Shown: piece after piece, positions 52,856-61,963 of the stretch | How positions within the stretch are numbered: position 1 is the stretch's first letter | Layout of the letters: each line of letters opens with the position of its first letter | Origin: Parahoeflea alexandrii | GTDB lineage: Bacteria > Pseudomonadota > Alphaproteobacteria > Rhizobiales > Rhizobiaceae | Assembly (NCBI RefSeq): GCF_027214025.1 | Contig: NZ_JAPWHB010000008.1 | Coordinates: 1 to 64,000, forward strand | Reading direction: 5' to 3' | DNA: 64,000 nucleotides | The notes under the pieces: model-generated | The model's database searches: none | The model's input: the letters and a program-made list of their open reading frames with translations, nothing else | Told to the model about the DNA's origin: nothing | Made by a program: the position numbers and the translations under genes

Positions 52856-53643
52856 ACGGGCGTTTTGTCGGAAAGTCCGTTCTGATCACCGGCGCCGGGA
52901 CCGGCATCGGCGCGGCTGCCGCGCGTCGGTTCTCGCAAGAAGGTGCAAGTGTCCTGCTGATGGGCCGACGCAGGGAACCGCTTGAGGCGCTCGTAGCCGA
53001 CATCGATGCTGTGGTGTTTGCCGGTGACGCTGCCGACCCCGCGCAGGCCGAGGAAGCGGTGGCGCTGGCACGGCAGCGGTTTGGCGGGCTCGACATGGTT
53101 GTCGCCAATGCCGGCGGTCACGGCTTCGGCTCGATCGTGGAAACCACCGACGCAGAATGGTCGGCCTCGGGGCGCGCCAATCTCGACACCTCGATGGTGA
53201 TCCTGCGCGCCGCGATGCCGGAGCTGATCGCGCGCAAGGGCGCCATCTGCGTCACCGCCTCGATCGCCAGCCTGGCGGCTGCGGCAGGCACGTTTGGTTA
53301 CACGGTGATGAAACATGCCCAGATCGGTCTCGTTCGCTCCATCGCCCGGGATTTCGGGGCGCAGGGCGTGCGCTGCAATGCTGTCTGCCCGGGATGGGTG
53401 ACGACGGAAATGGCCGATGCCGAGATGGATGAACTGATGGCGCGAAAGGGTCTCGGTTCCCGCGCCGCGGCCTATGGGCTTGTCACAAAGGACGTTCCCC
53501 TGGGGCGGCCTGCCACGCCAGAGGAGGTGGCTGCCGCCATCGCGTTTCTCTGTGCGCCGGAAGCTGCGATCATCACCGGAGCGGTCCTCACCGTCGATGG
53601 AGGTTCGACCATTGTCGATGTGCCTACACTGGCTTTTGCTTGA
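52852..53643 (+). CDS. Short-chain dehydrogenase/reductase
   Basis: 263 residues. Cofactor motif ITGAGTGIGAAAARRF at about residues 12-27, NAG in VVANAGGHGFGS, catalytic Ser in TASIASLAAAA, Tyr-x-x-x-Lys in FGYTVMKHAQIGL, and the PGWVTTEMA loop. It oxidises or reduces a hydroxyl/keto group with NAD(P). Last gene of the rightward TTT/kinase operon. The combination SDR, kinase and phospho-lyase recalls amino-alcohol routes (inference). Confidence 0.87.
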   Translation: MNGRFVGKSVLITGAGTGIGAAAARRFSQEGASVLLMGRRREPLEALVADIDAVVFAGDAADPAQAEEAVALARQRFGGLDMVVANAGGHGFGSIVETTDAEWSASGRANLDTSMVILRAAMPELIARKGAICVTASIASLAAAAGTFGYTVMKHAQIGLVRSIARDFGAQGVRCNAVCPGWVTTEMADAEMDELMARKGLGSRAAAYGLVTKDVPLGRPATPEEVAAAIAFLCAPEAAIITGAVLTVDGGSTIVDVPTLAFA

Positions 53644-53791
53644 GACCGGCTCCACGTCTTTCGATCCCGGTCAGCTTCCTTCTATTGGGCGATAACGCCG
53701 GACCGCAGAATGCTCCGGGAAGAGGTCAGACCACCTCTCGGGAACAAGGACCGGCTTTTGAAGGCAATGGTTTGCCACGGTCCCGGTCCAA

Positions 53792-54769
53792 TCAGAACGG
53801 AACGTGATGACCGCGGCTCTCCGCTCGCGCACGGGTCAAGACGTGGTGGGCTGCGGCGAGATCCTGGGCAGCGATGCCCAACGAGCGGTAGATGGTGATC
53901 TGTTCAGCACTGCTACGGCCGGGGATTTCGCCCGACAGATGGGCTCCGATCTCGCCCTGCAGCTGATCGGCGCTGAAGGTTCCGGCCTTGATCATGTCGA
54001 CGATCTCGCCGGCCTGAGCCAGCGTCGATTGCAGGTAATCGACCCAGATAGCGCCGCGGATGACCATCTCGTCGTCGACTTCGCGCATGGTCGGGATGGA
54101 GGATCCGACGATGTTGACGTGCGCGCCGTCGGAGACCCACCTTCCCTTGACGATGGGTGATGCCGAGGACGTCACGGTACAGATGATGTCGGCATCCTTG
54201 ATGGCTGCCTCAAAGTCGGCGCCATGGTCGATCCGGAGTGCCGGATAGAGACGGGCGACCCGCGCGGCGAAGGCTTCGGTCTTCTCGGCTGATCGCCCAG
54301 CCACCGACAAGCGGCGGATCTCGCGCACGCACATCATCGCGTCGAGATGATGCTCGGCCTGTTCGCCGGTGCCGATGATCGCCAGGTGGCTGGCTTCGGG
54401 GCGGGCGAGCGCTCGGGTGGCAACGGCGCTTGCCGCCGCCGTGCGGATTGCGGTCAGCAGGCTCGCATCCATCATGGCGACAGCGCCGCCGGTCTCGGCC
54501 TCGAACAGCACCATGGCGCCGCGATGCGAGGACAGGCCACGCGCCGGATTGCCGGGAAACAGGCTGATCATCTTGACGCCGAAACAGGCCGGTTCAGCAA
54601 TGGCGCCGGGCATCAGCCCCATCCTGTTGTTTCCGCCCACCGGTGTGACCGAGCGCAAGGGCAGCGATGCCTCACCGCGCGATACCTGCTTCATGACCGC
54701 TTCGACGACTTCAATAGCCTCCTGCATCGGCAGCAAGTTGGCGACATCGTCATGGCTGAGAATGATCAC
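53792..54769 (-). CDS. Ornithine cyclodeaminase/mu-crystallin-family protein
   Basis: 325 residues from GTG 54769, which has AGGAG eight bases upstream and overlaps the hydrolase stop. Features: SLPLRSVTPVGGNNRMGLMP, PGNPARGLSSHRGAMVLFEA, Rossmann HLAIIGTGEQAEHHLDAMM and VNIVGSSIPTMREVDDE. Members include ornithine cyclodeaminase, alanine dehydrogenase, and ketimine or delta1-pyrroline-2-carboxylate reductases. Next to an amine/amino-acid oxidase that would generate imines, a ketimine reductase role is reasonable (inference). Confidence 0.83.
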   Translation of the reverse strand: MIILSHDDVANLLPMQEAIEVVEAVMKQVSRGEASLPLRSVTPVGGNNRMGLMPGAIAEPACFGVKMISLFPGNPARGLSSHRGAMVLFEAETGGAVAMMDASLLTAIRTAAASAVATRALARPEASHLAIIGTGEQAEHHLDAMMCVREIRRLSVAGRSAEKTEAFAARVARLYPALRIDHGADFEAAIKDADIICTVTSSASPIVKGRWVSDGAHVNIVGSSIPTMREVDDEMVIRGAIWVDYLQSTLAQAGEIVDMIKAGTFSADQLQGEIGAHLSGEIPGRSSAEQITIYRSLGIAAQDLAAAHHVLTRARAESRGHHVPF

Positions 54770-55617
54770 AACGCACGCTCCTTTCCGGTGCCCCAGTCGG
54801 AGCCGGTGAGGGGCAATCCGAGCACCTGTTCGAGCAGCCCGGTATAGTCCTCCGGCCGCGCCACGTAGGGAAAATGCCCGCCTGACAGGAACCGGTAGGC
54901 GCAACCGGGATCGAGCCGTTCTCGTACCGCGGCCCGCATCGGCGGCGGGATCAGCGGATCGTCGTCGGCCTCGATGGTGCAGATGTCGGCCTTGGGTAAT
55001 GGGACAGCGGGCAGGTCGGGCGCGGTCTTGGTGGCGTTGAGACGGTTGCGCAGCTCGGCCTCGGGAATGCGCCCGTTGACCTCGGCCATCAGCAATGCGA
55101 CCAGGTCTGTCTGCTCCGGATGCGCTGCCGCCCAGGCGCTGAGACCCATGCCAAAGCCCGCGCGCAGGTCGGCGATCGGCGCGTTCATCAGGTCCAGTGC
55201 ATAGGGCATGCGCTGGTCGATTCCCGCCACCGAGCACAGCGTGTTGGCGCCGATCAACCTGGTCACCCGGGAAGGGGCGTCGGCCGCAAGGTATTGCGCC
55301 AGATAGCCACCCAGCGACGATCCCAGTACGGTTGCCTGCTCCACGCGGAGGCGATCCATCAGCGTGACCAGGTCTCCGCTCCAGTCTGCGACGCCGCCGG
55401 TGCTTGGATAGGTCACGGCGAGGACGCGTATCCGGTGCTTGAGTGCCGTGATCTGCTGCCAGAAGATATCGCCGCGTCCGAGCGTGCCGGGGATCAGCAG
55501 AAGAACCGGGCCGGAGCCCACGTCACACAGTCCCCATTCGCGGCCGTTGAGATCGATCCGCTGTTCGGGATGGCTGGCGGCGAAGGCGTCGCGGCTGTCT
55601 ATCAGGGGATTGCTCAT
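54766..55617 (-). CDS. Alpha/beta-fold hydrolase
   Basis: 283 residues. The oxyanion-hole strand LLLIPGTLGRGDIFW and nucleophile elbow VLGSSLGGYLAQYLA (Ser in G-x-S-x-G form) are seen, with the acid in the later ADDDPLIPPP and His in FLSGGHFPYVARPED. A cytoplasmic esterase or amidase is likely. It overlaps the M81 gene by 4 bp upstream and the cyclodeaminase gene downstream. The substrate is unknown. Confidence 0.82.
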   Translation of the reverse strand: MSNPLIDSRDAFAASHPEQRIDLNGREWGLCDVGSGPVLLLIPGTLGRGDIFWQQITALKHRIRVLAVTYPSTGGVADWSGDLVTLMDRLRVEQATVLGSSLGGYLAQYLAADAPSRVTRLIGANTLCSVAGIDQRMPYALDLMNAPIADLRAGFGMGLSAWAAAHPEQTDLVALLMAEVNGRIPEAELRNRLNATKTAPDLPAVPLPKADICTIEADDDPLIPPPMRAAVRERLDPGCAYRFLSGGHFPYVARPEDYTGLLEQVLGLPLTGSDWGTGKERAL

Positions 55618-57065
55618 GCGAAAGGATCCTCAACTGCGGGCCAGTAGGTGCGGGCGCGTTTGGTGTAGGGGATGTTGGCGAAATCGGGCGTGATCGCGCC
55701 TGGGGTTGCGACCGGGATGACCTGGGCGGCGATCGGGTTGAACCCGGCCTGGTAATGGTTGGAAGACTTGACGCAGACATAGCGGCGCTGCGACAGGTCG
55801 ATGCCCAGTTTCTCGAAAGCTTCGGGATGAAAGGTCTGGCTGCGATTGTCGTTGATGACGATGTCGATGCCATCGGCTTCGACCCAGACCGTCTGGCCCA
55901 TCGGCGAGGGCAGTTCGCCGAAGCGTTGGGTCATCCCATCGGCAATGTTGCGCACGGTCACGGTCAGATCCAGCGGGTTGCCCGACATCGGGCCGCACTT
56001 GCCGCCCAGGCGCAGTTTCAGCGTGGCGCCGATGCCGGCCTCCTTGCAGATGCGGACGGCGATCGGATCCCAGAAGATCCCGGTGGCGATGCTGCGCATA
56101 CCGCGGTCGATCATGGCGCGCAGCAGGAAGGTGGCGTCGGAAGGGGCGCCGCCACCGGCGTTGTCGGACATGTCGGCCAACACCACCGGGCCTTTTGGCG
56201 CGGCCTCGGCAAGGTCCAGGGCCGCCTCGATCCCCGGAATGTCGCGATGCAATTTAAAGCGCAGATCATAGAGCGCCTTGCCCAGCCGCTCGGCTTCGGC
56301 CTGGGCCTGATCGGCATCGCCGTCGCAAATGGCCAGCGCGCGCGTGCCGGTGCGGGGGTGGTCGCCCCAGGGGAAACCATGGGCCAGCGACAGCGAAAGA
56401 ACACCGGGTTCGGATTCGCGCGCGGACATGGCGTCGACAAAGCCGCGCATCGGTTGATGCGGTGTCGGCATGGCGATGATCATCCGGCAGTCCCAATCAC
56501 GCATCACCGGCCTGATTTCGCCGCTTGCGGTGCGGTCGGCCAGCACAAACATCTCACGGGCGCGTTCGGGCACGTCGACATGCGGATATTCTTTGAAGGC
56601 GATCAGCAGCGTGGCCGCCTCGAGCATCTGTTCGGTGAGGTGGCAATGCGGATCGAGCAAGCCGCCGATCACCGCATCAGGGGCGATGGCGCGGGCACCG
56701 GCGATCAGTTCGCCTTCGCAATCGTCATAGCCATCGGCAATCATGGCGCCGTGCAAGCCGAACAGGATGACGTCCACCGGTCCGGCGGCACGCAAGTCTC
56801 CGAGGATCTCGTCGCGAAAGGCTTCGAATTCGGGTTTGACTGTCGGCCCGCTTGGCTGCGCGGCCGCGCAGAGGGATTCGACCACCTCCCAACCCTTTGC
56901 TTCGGCCATTTCACGCCAGATGTGCAGCGCGGCGCTCCAGTACTGAAGCGGATGCCGGGTGGCGTCCCCGTGGAAGATGCCGCCTTCTTCAAAACTGGCC
57001 CGCCCGGTGGGCATCGGCGAAAAGGAATTGGTTTCGGTGGTCAGCCCGGCAATGAACAGCTTCAT
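55614..57065 (-). CDS. M81-family metallopeptidase (MlrC-like)
   Basis: 483 residues. The MlrC N-domain (GLTTETNSFSPMPTGRASFE, VDVILFGLHGAMIADGYDDC, GGLLDPHCHLTEQM) and C-domain (VLADMSDNAGGGAPSDATFL, VVRNIADGMTQRFG) are both present. Zinc ligands of the family lie in these Asp/His-rich stretches. MlrC cleaves linearised microcystin; most members sit in TRAP or ABC operons and probably hydrolyse small amide compounds. No signal peptide, so cytoplasmic. Confidence 0.85.
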   Translation of the reverse strand: MKLFIAGLTTETNSFSPMPTGRASFEEGGIFHGDATRHPLQYWSAALHIWREMAEAKGWEVVESLCAAAQPSGPTVKPEFEAFRDEILGDLRAAGPVDVILFGLHGAMIADGYDDCEGELIAGARAIAPDAVIGGLLDPHCHLTEQMLEAATLLIAFKEYPHVDVPERAREMFVLADRTASGEIRPVMRDWDCRMIIAMPTPHQPMRGFVDAMSARESEPGVLSLSLAHGFPWGDHPRTGTRALAICDGDADQAQAEAERLGKALYDLRFKLHRDIPGIEAALDLAEAAPKGPVVLADMSDNAGGGAPSDATFLLRAMIDRGMRSIATGIFWDPIAVRICKEAGIGATLKLRLGGKCGPMSGNPLDLTVTVRNIADGMTQRFGELPSPMGQTVWVEADGIDIVINDNRSQTFHPEAFEKLGIDLSQRRYVCVKSSNHYQAGFNPIAAQVIPVATPGAITPDFANIPYTKRARTYWPAVEDPFA

Positions 57066-57074
57066 GATCGTGTC

Positions 57075-57614
57075 CTATGAATTTGGGGTGGCAATATGGG
57101 GCATCTGCCCGGAAAACCGGAGCGCCAAACGGGCGATCAGATGAACGAGGATCAACAGGAAGGCGAGCGGCACGGCGGCCGTGAACCAGATCATCGACAC
57201 ATCGAGCATCTCCGCCTGGCGAGCCAGCGAACGGCCCAGAAAGCCGCGGACGGCATTCATCCGACCGTCGAAAACCGAGTACCAGAGAATAGGAAGTGCA
57301 AAGGCGAGCACGCCGAATGCACGGATCATGGCCAATGCCATCCCCAGCCCGCCGCGCCGGAGGCGCATGGCGGGAAACAGGGTCGGGTCGGTGCCGGCGT
57401 AGAAAGCGCAGGATGCGCCCAACATGCCGGTCCAGACCATGGCCCGGCGCGCCAGCTCCTCGGTCCAGATCGGTGGCGCCTCGAAGACATAGCGGGCGAC
57501 GACCTGCCAGCTGGCGGCGAAGACCATCACCAGAAGGGCCAGTACCGCCCCCCAGAGGGCGATACTGTTGAGACCGGCCGACAGCCGAGTGAGCTGGAGC
57601 GCGAAGCTTCGCAT
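57075..57614 (-). CDS. TRAP transporter small permease (DctQ family)
   Basis: 179 residues with four membrane segments and the family landmarks LMVFAASWQVVARYVFEAPP, WTEELARRAMVWTGMLGASC. Encoded 3 bp after the binding-protein gene. It completes the second TRAP system in the window. Confidence 0.87.
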   Translation of the reverse strand: MRSFALQLTRLSAGLNSIALWGAVLALLVMVFAASWQVVARYVFEAPPIWTEELARRAMVWTGMLGASCAFYAGTDPTLFPAMRLRRGGLGMALAMIRAFGVLAFALPILWYSVFDGRMNAVRGFLGRSLARQAEMLDVSMIWFTAAVPLAFLLILVHLIARLALRFSGQMPHIATPNS

Positions 57615-57617
57615 CTG

Positions 57618-58595
57618 CTACTTGCTCTTTGCGGCTTCCCATTCCGCAATCTGTTCCTGGGTCAGGAGGTCGGAGTTGTAGGCAGGCCCGGATGCTTCAC
57701 GGAAGCCGTCGCGCGCGGCCTGATCGAGCCGCTCGATAGCCACGCCGGCAGCTTCCAGTTTGCCAAGAACCGCATCCTGGGTCTTCAGCCATTCGCGGTT
57801 GGCTGCTGTCGCAGCGGCCGCTGCGGCGTCGACAGTGGCGCGATCGGCTTCACTCAGTCCCTGGTACCAGTCTTCCGAGACGATGGTGATGCGAAGCGAC
57901 GGCGAGACGGCGGCGTCTGTGTAGAACTTGAGGAAGTCGGTGTGCCCGAATAGGAGCGGCACGAAGGCGGGATTCATGTAGCCGTCGGCCACTCCGGTCT
58001 GCAGCGCGTTCGGCACTTCAGCCCAGCTGACGATGGTGCCCGAAGCGCCCCAGGCCTTGTAAAGTTCGATCTGGCTTTCATCGAGTGCGCGCATCCTGAG
58101 CCCGGCCATGTCGGCTACGGATTTCACAGGCTTCTTGGTGTTGAAGATACCGGTCGCCTGACCGACATGATTGAGCGAGAGAACACGCACGCCGCCCTTG
58201 GTGGTCGCCGCGTTGATCTTCTCCAGCATGCCGCCCTGATAGGTCGCACGGTCCACCTCTTCCGCATCGGCGAAGAAATAGGGCAGGCGCAGGCCGTAGA
58301 TCAGCTTGTCGAGCGAACCGACAATGTTGAGCGGCGACATCGAGACTTCCAGAAGGCCCTGGCTGACCTGGTCGAACAGCTCGTCATCGCCGCCGATGCT
58401 GCCGCGCGCGAACTCTTCGGCCGGCATGCCATGGTCGTTGAGATAGGTGCTGAAGGTGTGGGCCCAGACATAGCTGCCGGAGCCTTCCAGATCCGGCGGG
58501 CTGTCGAGCGCGATCTTGATCTGGGCATTGGCCGCCCCGGCCAGCGTCAAGGCTGCGGCGAACAGGGCGCCGCCCAGGATTTTCGAGTAAGTCAT
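57618..58595 (-). CDS. TRAP transporter substrate-binding protein (DctP family)
   Basis: 325 residues with a signal peptide (cleavage near residue 24, ANA-Q). DctP elements: FSTYLNDHGMPAEEFARGSI, DELFDQVSQGLLEVSM, and the substrate Arg in ADMAGLRMRALDESQIELYK. The ligand is probably an amino-acid-like compound or an amide, given the oxidase and hydrolases of the operon (inference). Confidence 0.88.
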   Translation of the reverse strand: MTYSKILGGALFAAALTLAGAANAQIKIALDSPPDLEGSGSYVWAHTFSTYLNDHGMPAEEFARGSIGGDDELFDQVSQGLLEVSMSPLNIVGSLDKLIYGLRLPYFFADAEEVDRATYQGGMLEKINAATTKGGVRVLSLNHVGQATGIFNTKKPVKSVADMAGLRMRALDESQIELYKAWGASGTIVSWAEVPNALQTGVADGYMNPAFVPLLFGHTDFLKFYTDAAVSPSLRITIVSEDWYQGLSEADRATVDAAAAAATAANREWLKTQDAVLGKLEAAGVAIERLDQAARDGFREASGPAYNSDLLTQEQIAEWEAAKSK

Positions 58596-58641
58596 GTCAG
58601 TTCCTCTCCTTTATGAATTTCTTCCAACTCTTCATGATGGC

Positions 58642-59928
58642 TCAGCCACCACCCAGGCCAAAGGCATGGGGCAAGGCCAGACTGAGGGCGGGTATCCGGA
58701 TCAGCAGCGCCAGCACCGCGATCTGGACCAGAACGAAGGGGATGACGGCACGGGCCAGCTTCCAGTAGTTTACACCCGTGACGGTGGAGACCACGAGCAG
58801 GCAGCCTCCCATTGGCGGCGACACCAGTCCGATGCACAGGTTGAAGCACAGAACGATGCCGAGATGCACGGGATCGGCTCCCTGTTCGAGGGCGACAGGG
58901 GCCAGCAGCGGCACCAGAAGCGCCAGTGCCACCGGGATGTCGAGCACCATGCCGGCCAGCAGGAAGATCACGTTCATCGCCAGCATGTAGTCAGTCGGAC
59001 CGAGGCCCCAGTCCATCACCATGCCCGAGATCATTTCGGGGATTCGCTGGAGCGCACCGAGGTGACCCAGGGCCGAAGCGGCGCAGATGATGACGAAGAT
59101 CGAACCCGAAAGCATGGCGGTCCGGCGCAGGCTGTCGAGCACATCGCTGGTCGACAGGCCGGCGTAGAACCATCCGGCGCCAAGGGCGGCAAAGACGGCG
59201 ACAGCGGCGGCTTCGGTCGGGGTCATCAGGCCGAAGACGATGCCGCCGAGAATGATCATCGGCAGGCTGAGCGCGGGCAGGGAATGCAAAAGGGTGGGCA
59301 GCAGCGGCGGCATGTCGGCCTTCTCGACCCGCGGGTGCTGCTCGCGCATCGCATAGAAAGCATTCAGCACGAGCAGTGCGGCGGCAAGGATCAGGCCGGG
59401 CACAATACCGGCCAGGAACAGCGCGGTGACGGATGTACCCATCAGCGCGCCATAAAAGATCAGGATGATCGAGGGTGGGACGATCGGGCCGATGATCGAA
59501 GAGGCCGCAGTGATGGCGCTGGCATAGGTCAGCGTGTAGCCGCGCCGGGTCATCTCCGGAACCAGCGTGTTGGACAGCGCCGCCGCGTCGGCCACGGCCG
59601 AGCCGGAGATTCCGGCAAAGAACACCGAGGTCAGGATGTTGACGTGTCCAAGGCCGCCGCGGATCCGGCCGACCAGCGCCATCGAGAGGTTGATCAGGGC
59701 GCCGGTAATGCCGCCCCGGTTCATTAACTCGCCTGCGAGAATGAACAAGGGCATTGCCATCAGGGCGAAGACGTCGATCTTGGAGAATATCTGCTGCGGC
59801 AGGATTGCCAGATAGCGGCCGTTGTCGGTGGCGATGAAGGCCAGTACCGCCGCGCCGCCGATCACATAGGCAATCGCCAGCCCTGAAAACAGCAGCGCCG
59901 CCGCAGCGATGATGACAAGTACCATCAT
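58642..59928 (-). CDS. TRAP transporter large permease (DctM family)
   Basis: 428 residues, about 12 membrane helices. DctM signatures: PLFILAGELMNRGGITGALI, IIGPIVPPSIILIFYGALMG and VSPPMGGCLLVVSTVTG. I chose the ATG at 59928, which overlaps the oxidase stop as ATGA; the following ATG at 59925 is also possible. Upstream in-frame sequence is shadow of the oxidase gene. Confidence 0.9.
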   Translation of the reverse strand: MMVLVIIAAAALLFSGLAIAYVIGGAAVLAFIATDNGRYLAILPQQIFSKIDVFALMAMPLFILAGELMNRGGITGALINLSMALVGRIRGGLGHVNILTSVFFAGISGSAVADAAALSNTLVPEMTRRGYTLTYASAITAASSIIGPIVPPSIILIFYGALMGTSVTALFLAGIVPGLILAAALLVLNAFYAMREQHPRVEKADMPPLLPTLLHSLPALSLPMIILGGIVFGLMTPTEAAAVAVFAALGAGWFYAGLSTSDVLDSLRRTAMLSGSIFVIICAASALGHLGALQRIPEMISGMVMDWGLGPTDYMLAMNVIFLLAGMVLDIPVALALLVPLLAPVALEQGADPVHLGIVLCFNLCIGLVSPPMGGCLLVVSTVTGVNYWKLARAVIPFVLVQIAVLALLIRIPALSLALPHAFGLGGG

Positions 59929-61058
59929 GCCGTCACCTGCAGGCGCGAAGGCGAGAGCGCCGCGGCGTTTACCCCAAGATCGGCTACGTCGCTGGGCAGA
60001 TCGAGACCCTGAACCAGAGCCGCGGCGCTGCGCGCCATCGCCGGCGCGCTCTGGATGCCGTATCCACCCTGACCGGCGAGCCAGAAAAAACCGGGCGCAT
60101 CGGGAGCGTAACCCGCCACCGGGTCGCCATCGGGCAGGAAGCTGCGCAGACCGGCCCATTTGTGATCGATACGGCGGACCTGCAGGTCAAAGGCAGTCTG
60201 AATGCGGTCGACGCAGATGGCGATATCGAGCTCTTCCGGCTGGGCGTCGCAGGGCTCGGAGAGGGTTTCATCCGCGGGCGAGATCAGCAGTTTGCCGGCG
60301 TCCGGCTTGAGGTAGAACTGCTCTTCGACATCGACGACCATCGGCCAGTCATCCGGAACCATCCCGGCAGGCGGGTCGACCAGCAGCGCGGTGCGGCGCA
60401 GCGGGCGCAGGCCCTTGGTGGCGACGCCGGCCATCTCCGCTATGACATCGGCCCAGGCACCGGCGGCATTGATGACGACGGGTGCGCGCATCGTCTGGCC
60501 GGGGACTTCGACCTGCCAGTCTGCGCCGATGCGGCTCAGGCTCGTGACCTCGGCGTTTGTGACCAGAGTTCCGCCTTCGGCGCGGAAGCGGCGCAGGTAA
60601 TGCTGGTGCAGCTCGTGCACCTCGATATCGGCGGCCGTCTTGTCGAAAAGTCCGGCGCTTGCATAGCCGTCGCGCAGCAGCGGGGAGCGTGCGCGCACCT
60701 GACCCGCATCCTGTGGCTCGACAACTGCCCCAAGGGCGATGCGCATCGCCTCGAGCCTGTCGACCTGGTCGGCGCGGGCAACGAACAGGGCGCCGCGCGG
60801 GCGCAGGAGGCCTGTGGGCGGATTGCCCGGCCCTTGTCCCAGAAAGAAGGCATGCGATGCGCGCGACAACGCCCGGATCACCGGCGGGCCATAGGCCTGC
60901 GTGTACAAGGCGGCAGAGCGTCCGGTGGTGTGGTAGCCGGGGTGGTTCTCGCGTTCGAGCAGCGCTATGCGCCCCGTGCTTGCCAACTCTGCGGCAACGG
61001 AGGCTCCCGCCATGCCTGCGCCGATGACAATCATGTCATAATGCTGGTGCCCGGCCAT
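59925..61058 (-). CDS. FAD-dependent D-amino acid/glycine-oxidase-family oxidoreductase
   Basis: 377 residues from ATG 61058, with GGGGAAGGC upstream. Dinucleotide motif YDMIVIGAGMAGASVAAEL, then RENHPGYHTTGRSAAL and the C-terminal WLAGQGGYGIQSAPAMARSA typical of DAO-fold oxidases. It would oxidise a D-amino acid or secondary amine to an imine. First gene of the leftward TRAP/M81 operon and divergent from the XRE-cupin regulator, with two palindromes between them. Confidence 0.85.
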   Translation of the reverse strand: MAGHQHYDMIVIGAGMAGASVAAELASTGRIALLERENHPGYHTTGRSAALYTQAYGPPVIRALSRASHAFFLGQGPGNPPTGLLRPRGALFVARADQVDRLEAMRIALGAVVEPQDAGQVRARSPLLRDGYASAGLFDKTAADIEVHELHQHYLRRFRAEGGTLVTNAEVTSLSRIGADWQVEVPGQTMRAPVVINAAGAWADVIAEMAGVATKGLRPLRRTALLVDPPAGMVPDDWPMVVDVEEQFYLKPDAGKLLISPADETLSEPCDAQPEELDIAICVDRIQTAFDLQVRRIDHKWAGLRSFLPDGDPVAGYAPDAPGFFWLAGQGGYGIQSAPAMARSAAALVQGLDLPSDVADLGVNAAALSPSRLQVTA

Positions 61059-61101
61059 GCCTTCCCCTTGAATGTCCTCGTGGAAAGAGGTTAACACTAA
61101 T

Positions 61102-61115
61102 TTTCCTTTTGGAAA
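61102..61115. promoter_or_regulatory. Palindromic operator candidate 1 (TTTCC-N4-GGAAA)
   Basis: TTTCC and GGAAA arms flank TTTT. It lies in the gap between the oxidase and XRE-cupin genes, 22 bp centre-to-centre from the second site. Confidence 0.65.
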
Positions 61116-61121
61116 GAAGAA

Positions 61122-61139
61122 TTTTTCCTATTGGAAAAA
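61122..61139. promoter_or_regulatory. Palindromic operator candidate 2 (TTTTTCC-N4-GGAAAAA)
   Basis: Perfect 7-bp arms around TATT. The 22-bp spacing to site 1 puts both on the same helix face, as expected for two regulator dimers, probably the divergent XRE-cupin protein. Confidence 0.7.
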
Positions 61140-61176
61140 CGAAGGGGCGATAGCGGTTATCCCGCATGGTGCAGGC

Positions 61177-61761
61177 ATGAGCAAACAGACTGAAAACGCC
61201 ATTCCGCGGGAGGACTTCGGTCGACGTCTGCGCAAACTGCGGCAGGACAAGGGCTGGACCCTGGCCGAACTGGCCGAGCGCTCAGGCCTGGTCATCTCGA
61301 CGATTTCCAAGGCCGAGCGGGGCATCATTTCGCTGACCTACGACCGGCTGGCGATGCTGGCGAAGGCGCTGGAGGTGGACCTGGCGGCTTTCTTCAACGC
61401 CGAGGGGGAGACCTTCGCGCCCGGCAGTTTCGCGGTTGCCCGCAAGGGCGAATTCAAGATGCAGGAGACCAGGAACTACGTCTACGAAATGCTGTTTCCC
61501 GATGTCTGGAACAAGGCGATGACCCCGATGATGGGGTCGCTCAAGGCGCGCGAACTGGTCGATTTCGAGGAATTCGTGCGCCATCCCGGGCAGGAATTCC
61601 TGATCGTGATGGCCGGGCAGGTCACGGTGTTTGTCGAAAACCGCGATCCGGTGGTCCTCAATCCCGGCGACAGCATCTATTTCGACAGCGCCATCGGGCA
61701 TCTCTATGCGTCGGGCGGCGAAGAAGACGCCCGCATCCTGGTGGTCTGTGCGCCGATCTGA
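61177..61761 (+). CDS. XRE-family regulator with C-terminal cupin domain
   Basis: 194 residues. The HTH is LRKLRQDKGWTLAELAERSG, then LVISTISKAERGIISLTYDRL (about 18-60); the cupin has VRHPGQEFLIVMAGQVTVFV and LNPGDSIYFDSAIGHLYA with a His for metal or ligand. Such regulators sense a pathway compound. I chose ATG 61177; the in-frame region upstream runs through the palindromes. It is divergent from the oxidase/TRAP operon and is its probable repressor. Confidence 0.88.
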   Translation: MSKQTENAIPREDFGRRLRKLRQDKGWTLAELAERSGLVISTISKAERGIISLTYDRLAMLAKALEVDLAAFFNAEGETFAPGSFAVARKGEFKMQETRNYVYEMLFPDVWNKAMTPMMGSLKARELVDFEEFVRHPGQEFLIVMAGQVTVFVENRDPVVLNPGDSIYFDSAIGHLYASGGEEDARILVVCAPI

Positions 61762-61963
61762 ACGGAGTGACGGATGGCATTGCCGCGCTCGGTCGAAGAG
61801 CCTAGCCCGGATTTTCGGCAGCTTTCACCGGTTTGCAACTATGGCACTGTGCCCGGTTTGCGCTCCGATCGTGATCAAGTCGGGTTGAGTTGAGGTGCGA
61901 CTGTGGCTAATTGGTTGTCTGCCGCAGGCGAGACTGCCGCGAACAACAAGGCGCCTTCCCATT

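Noticed and set aside
41646-53643. Amino-propanol (RMM-type) BMC enzymes forming part of the shell locus
   Set aside because: The kinase, PLP enzyme and SDR lie over 30 kb from the shell genes, have their own transporter and regulator, and show no targeting extensions. Kept only as a mechanistic analogy.
53644-53791. Possible gene between the SDR and cyclodeaminase genes
   Set aside because: Only 148 bp between convergent genes; no frame with a start, ribosome site or similarity was seen.
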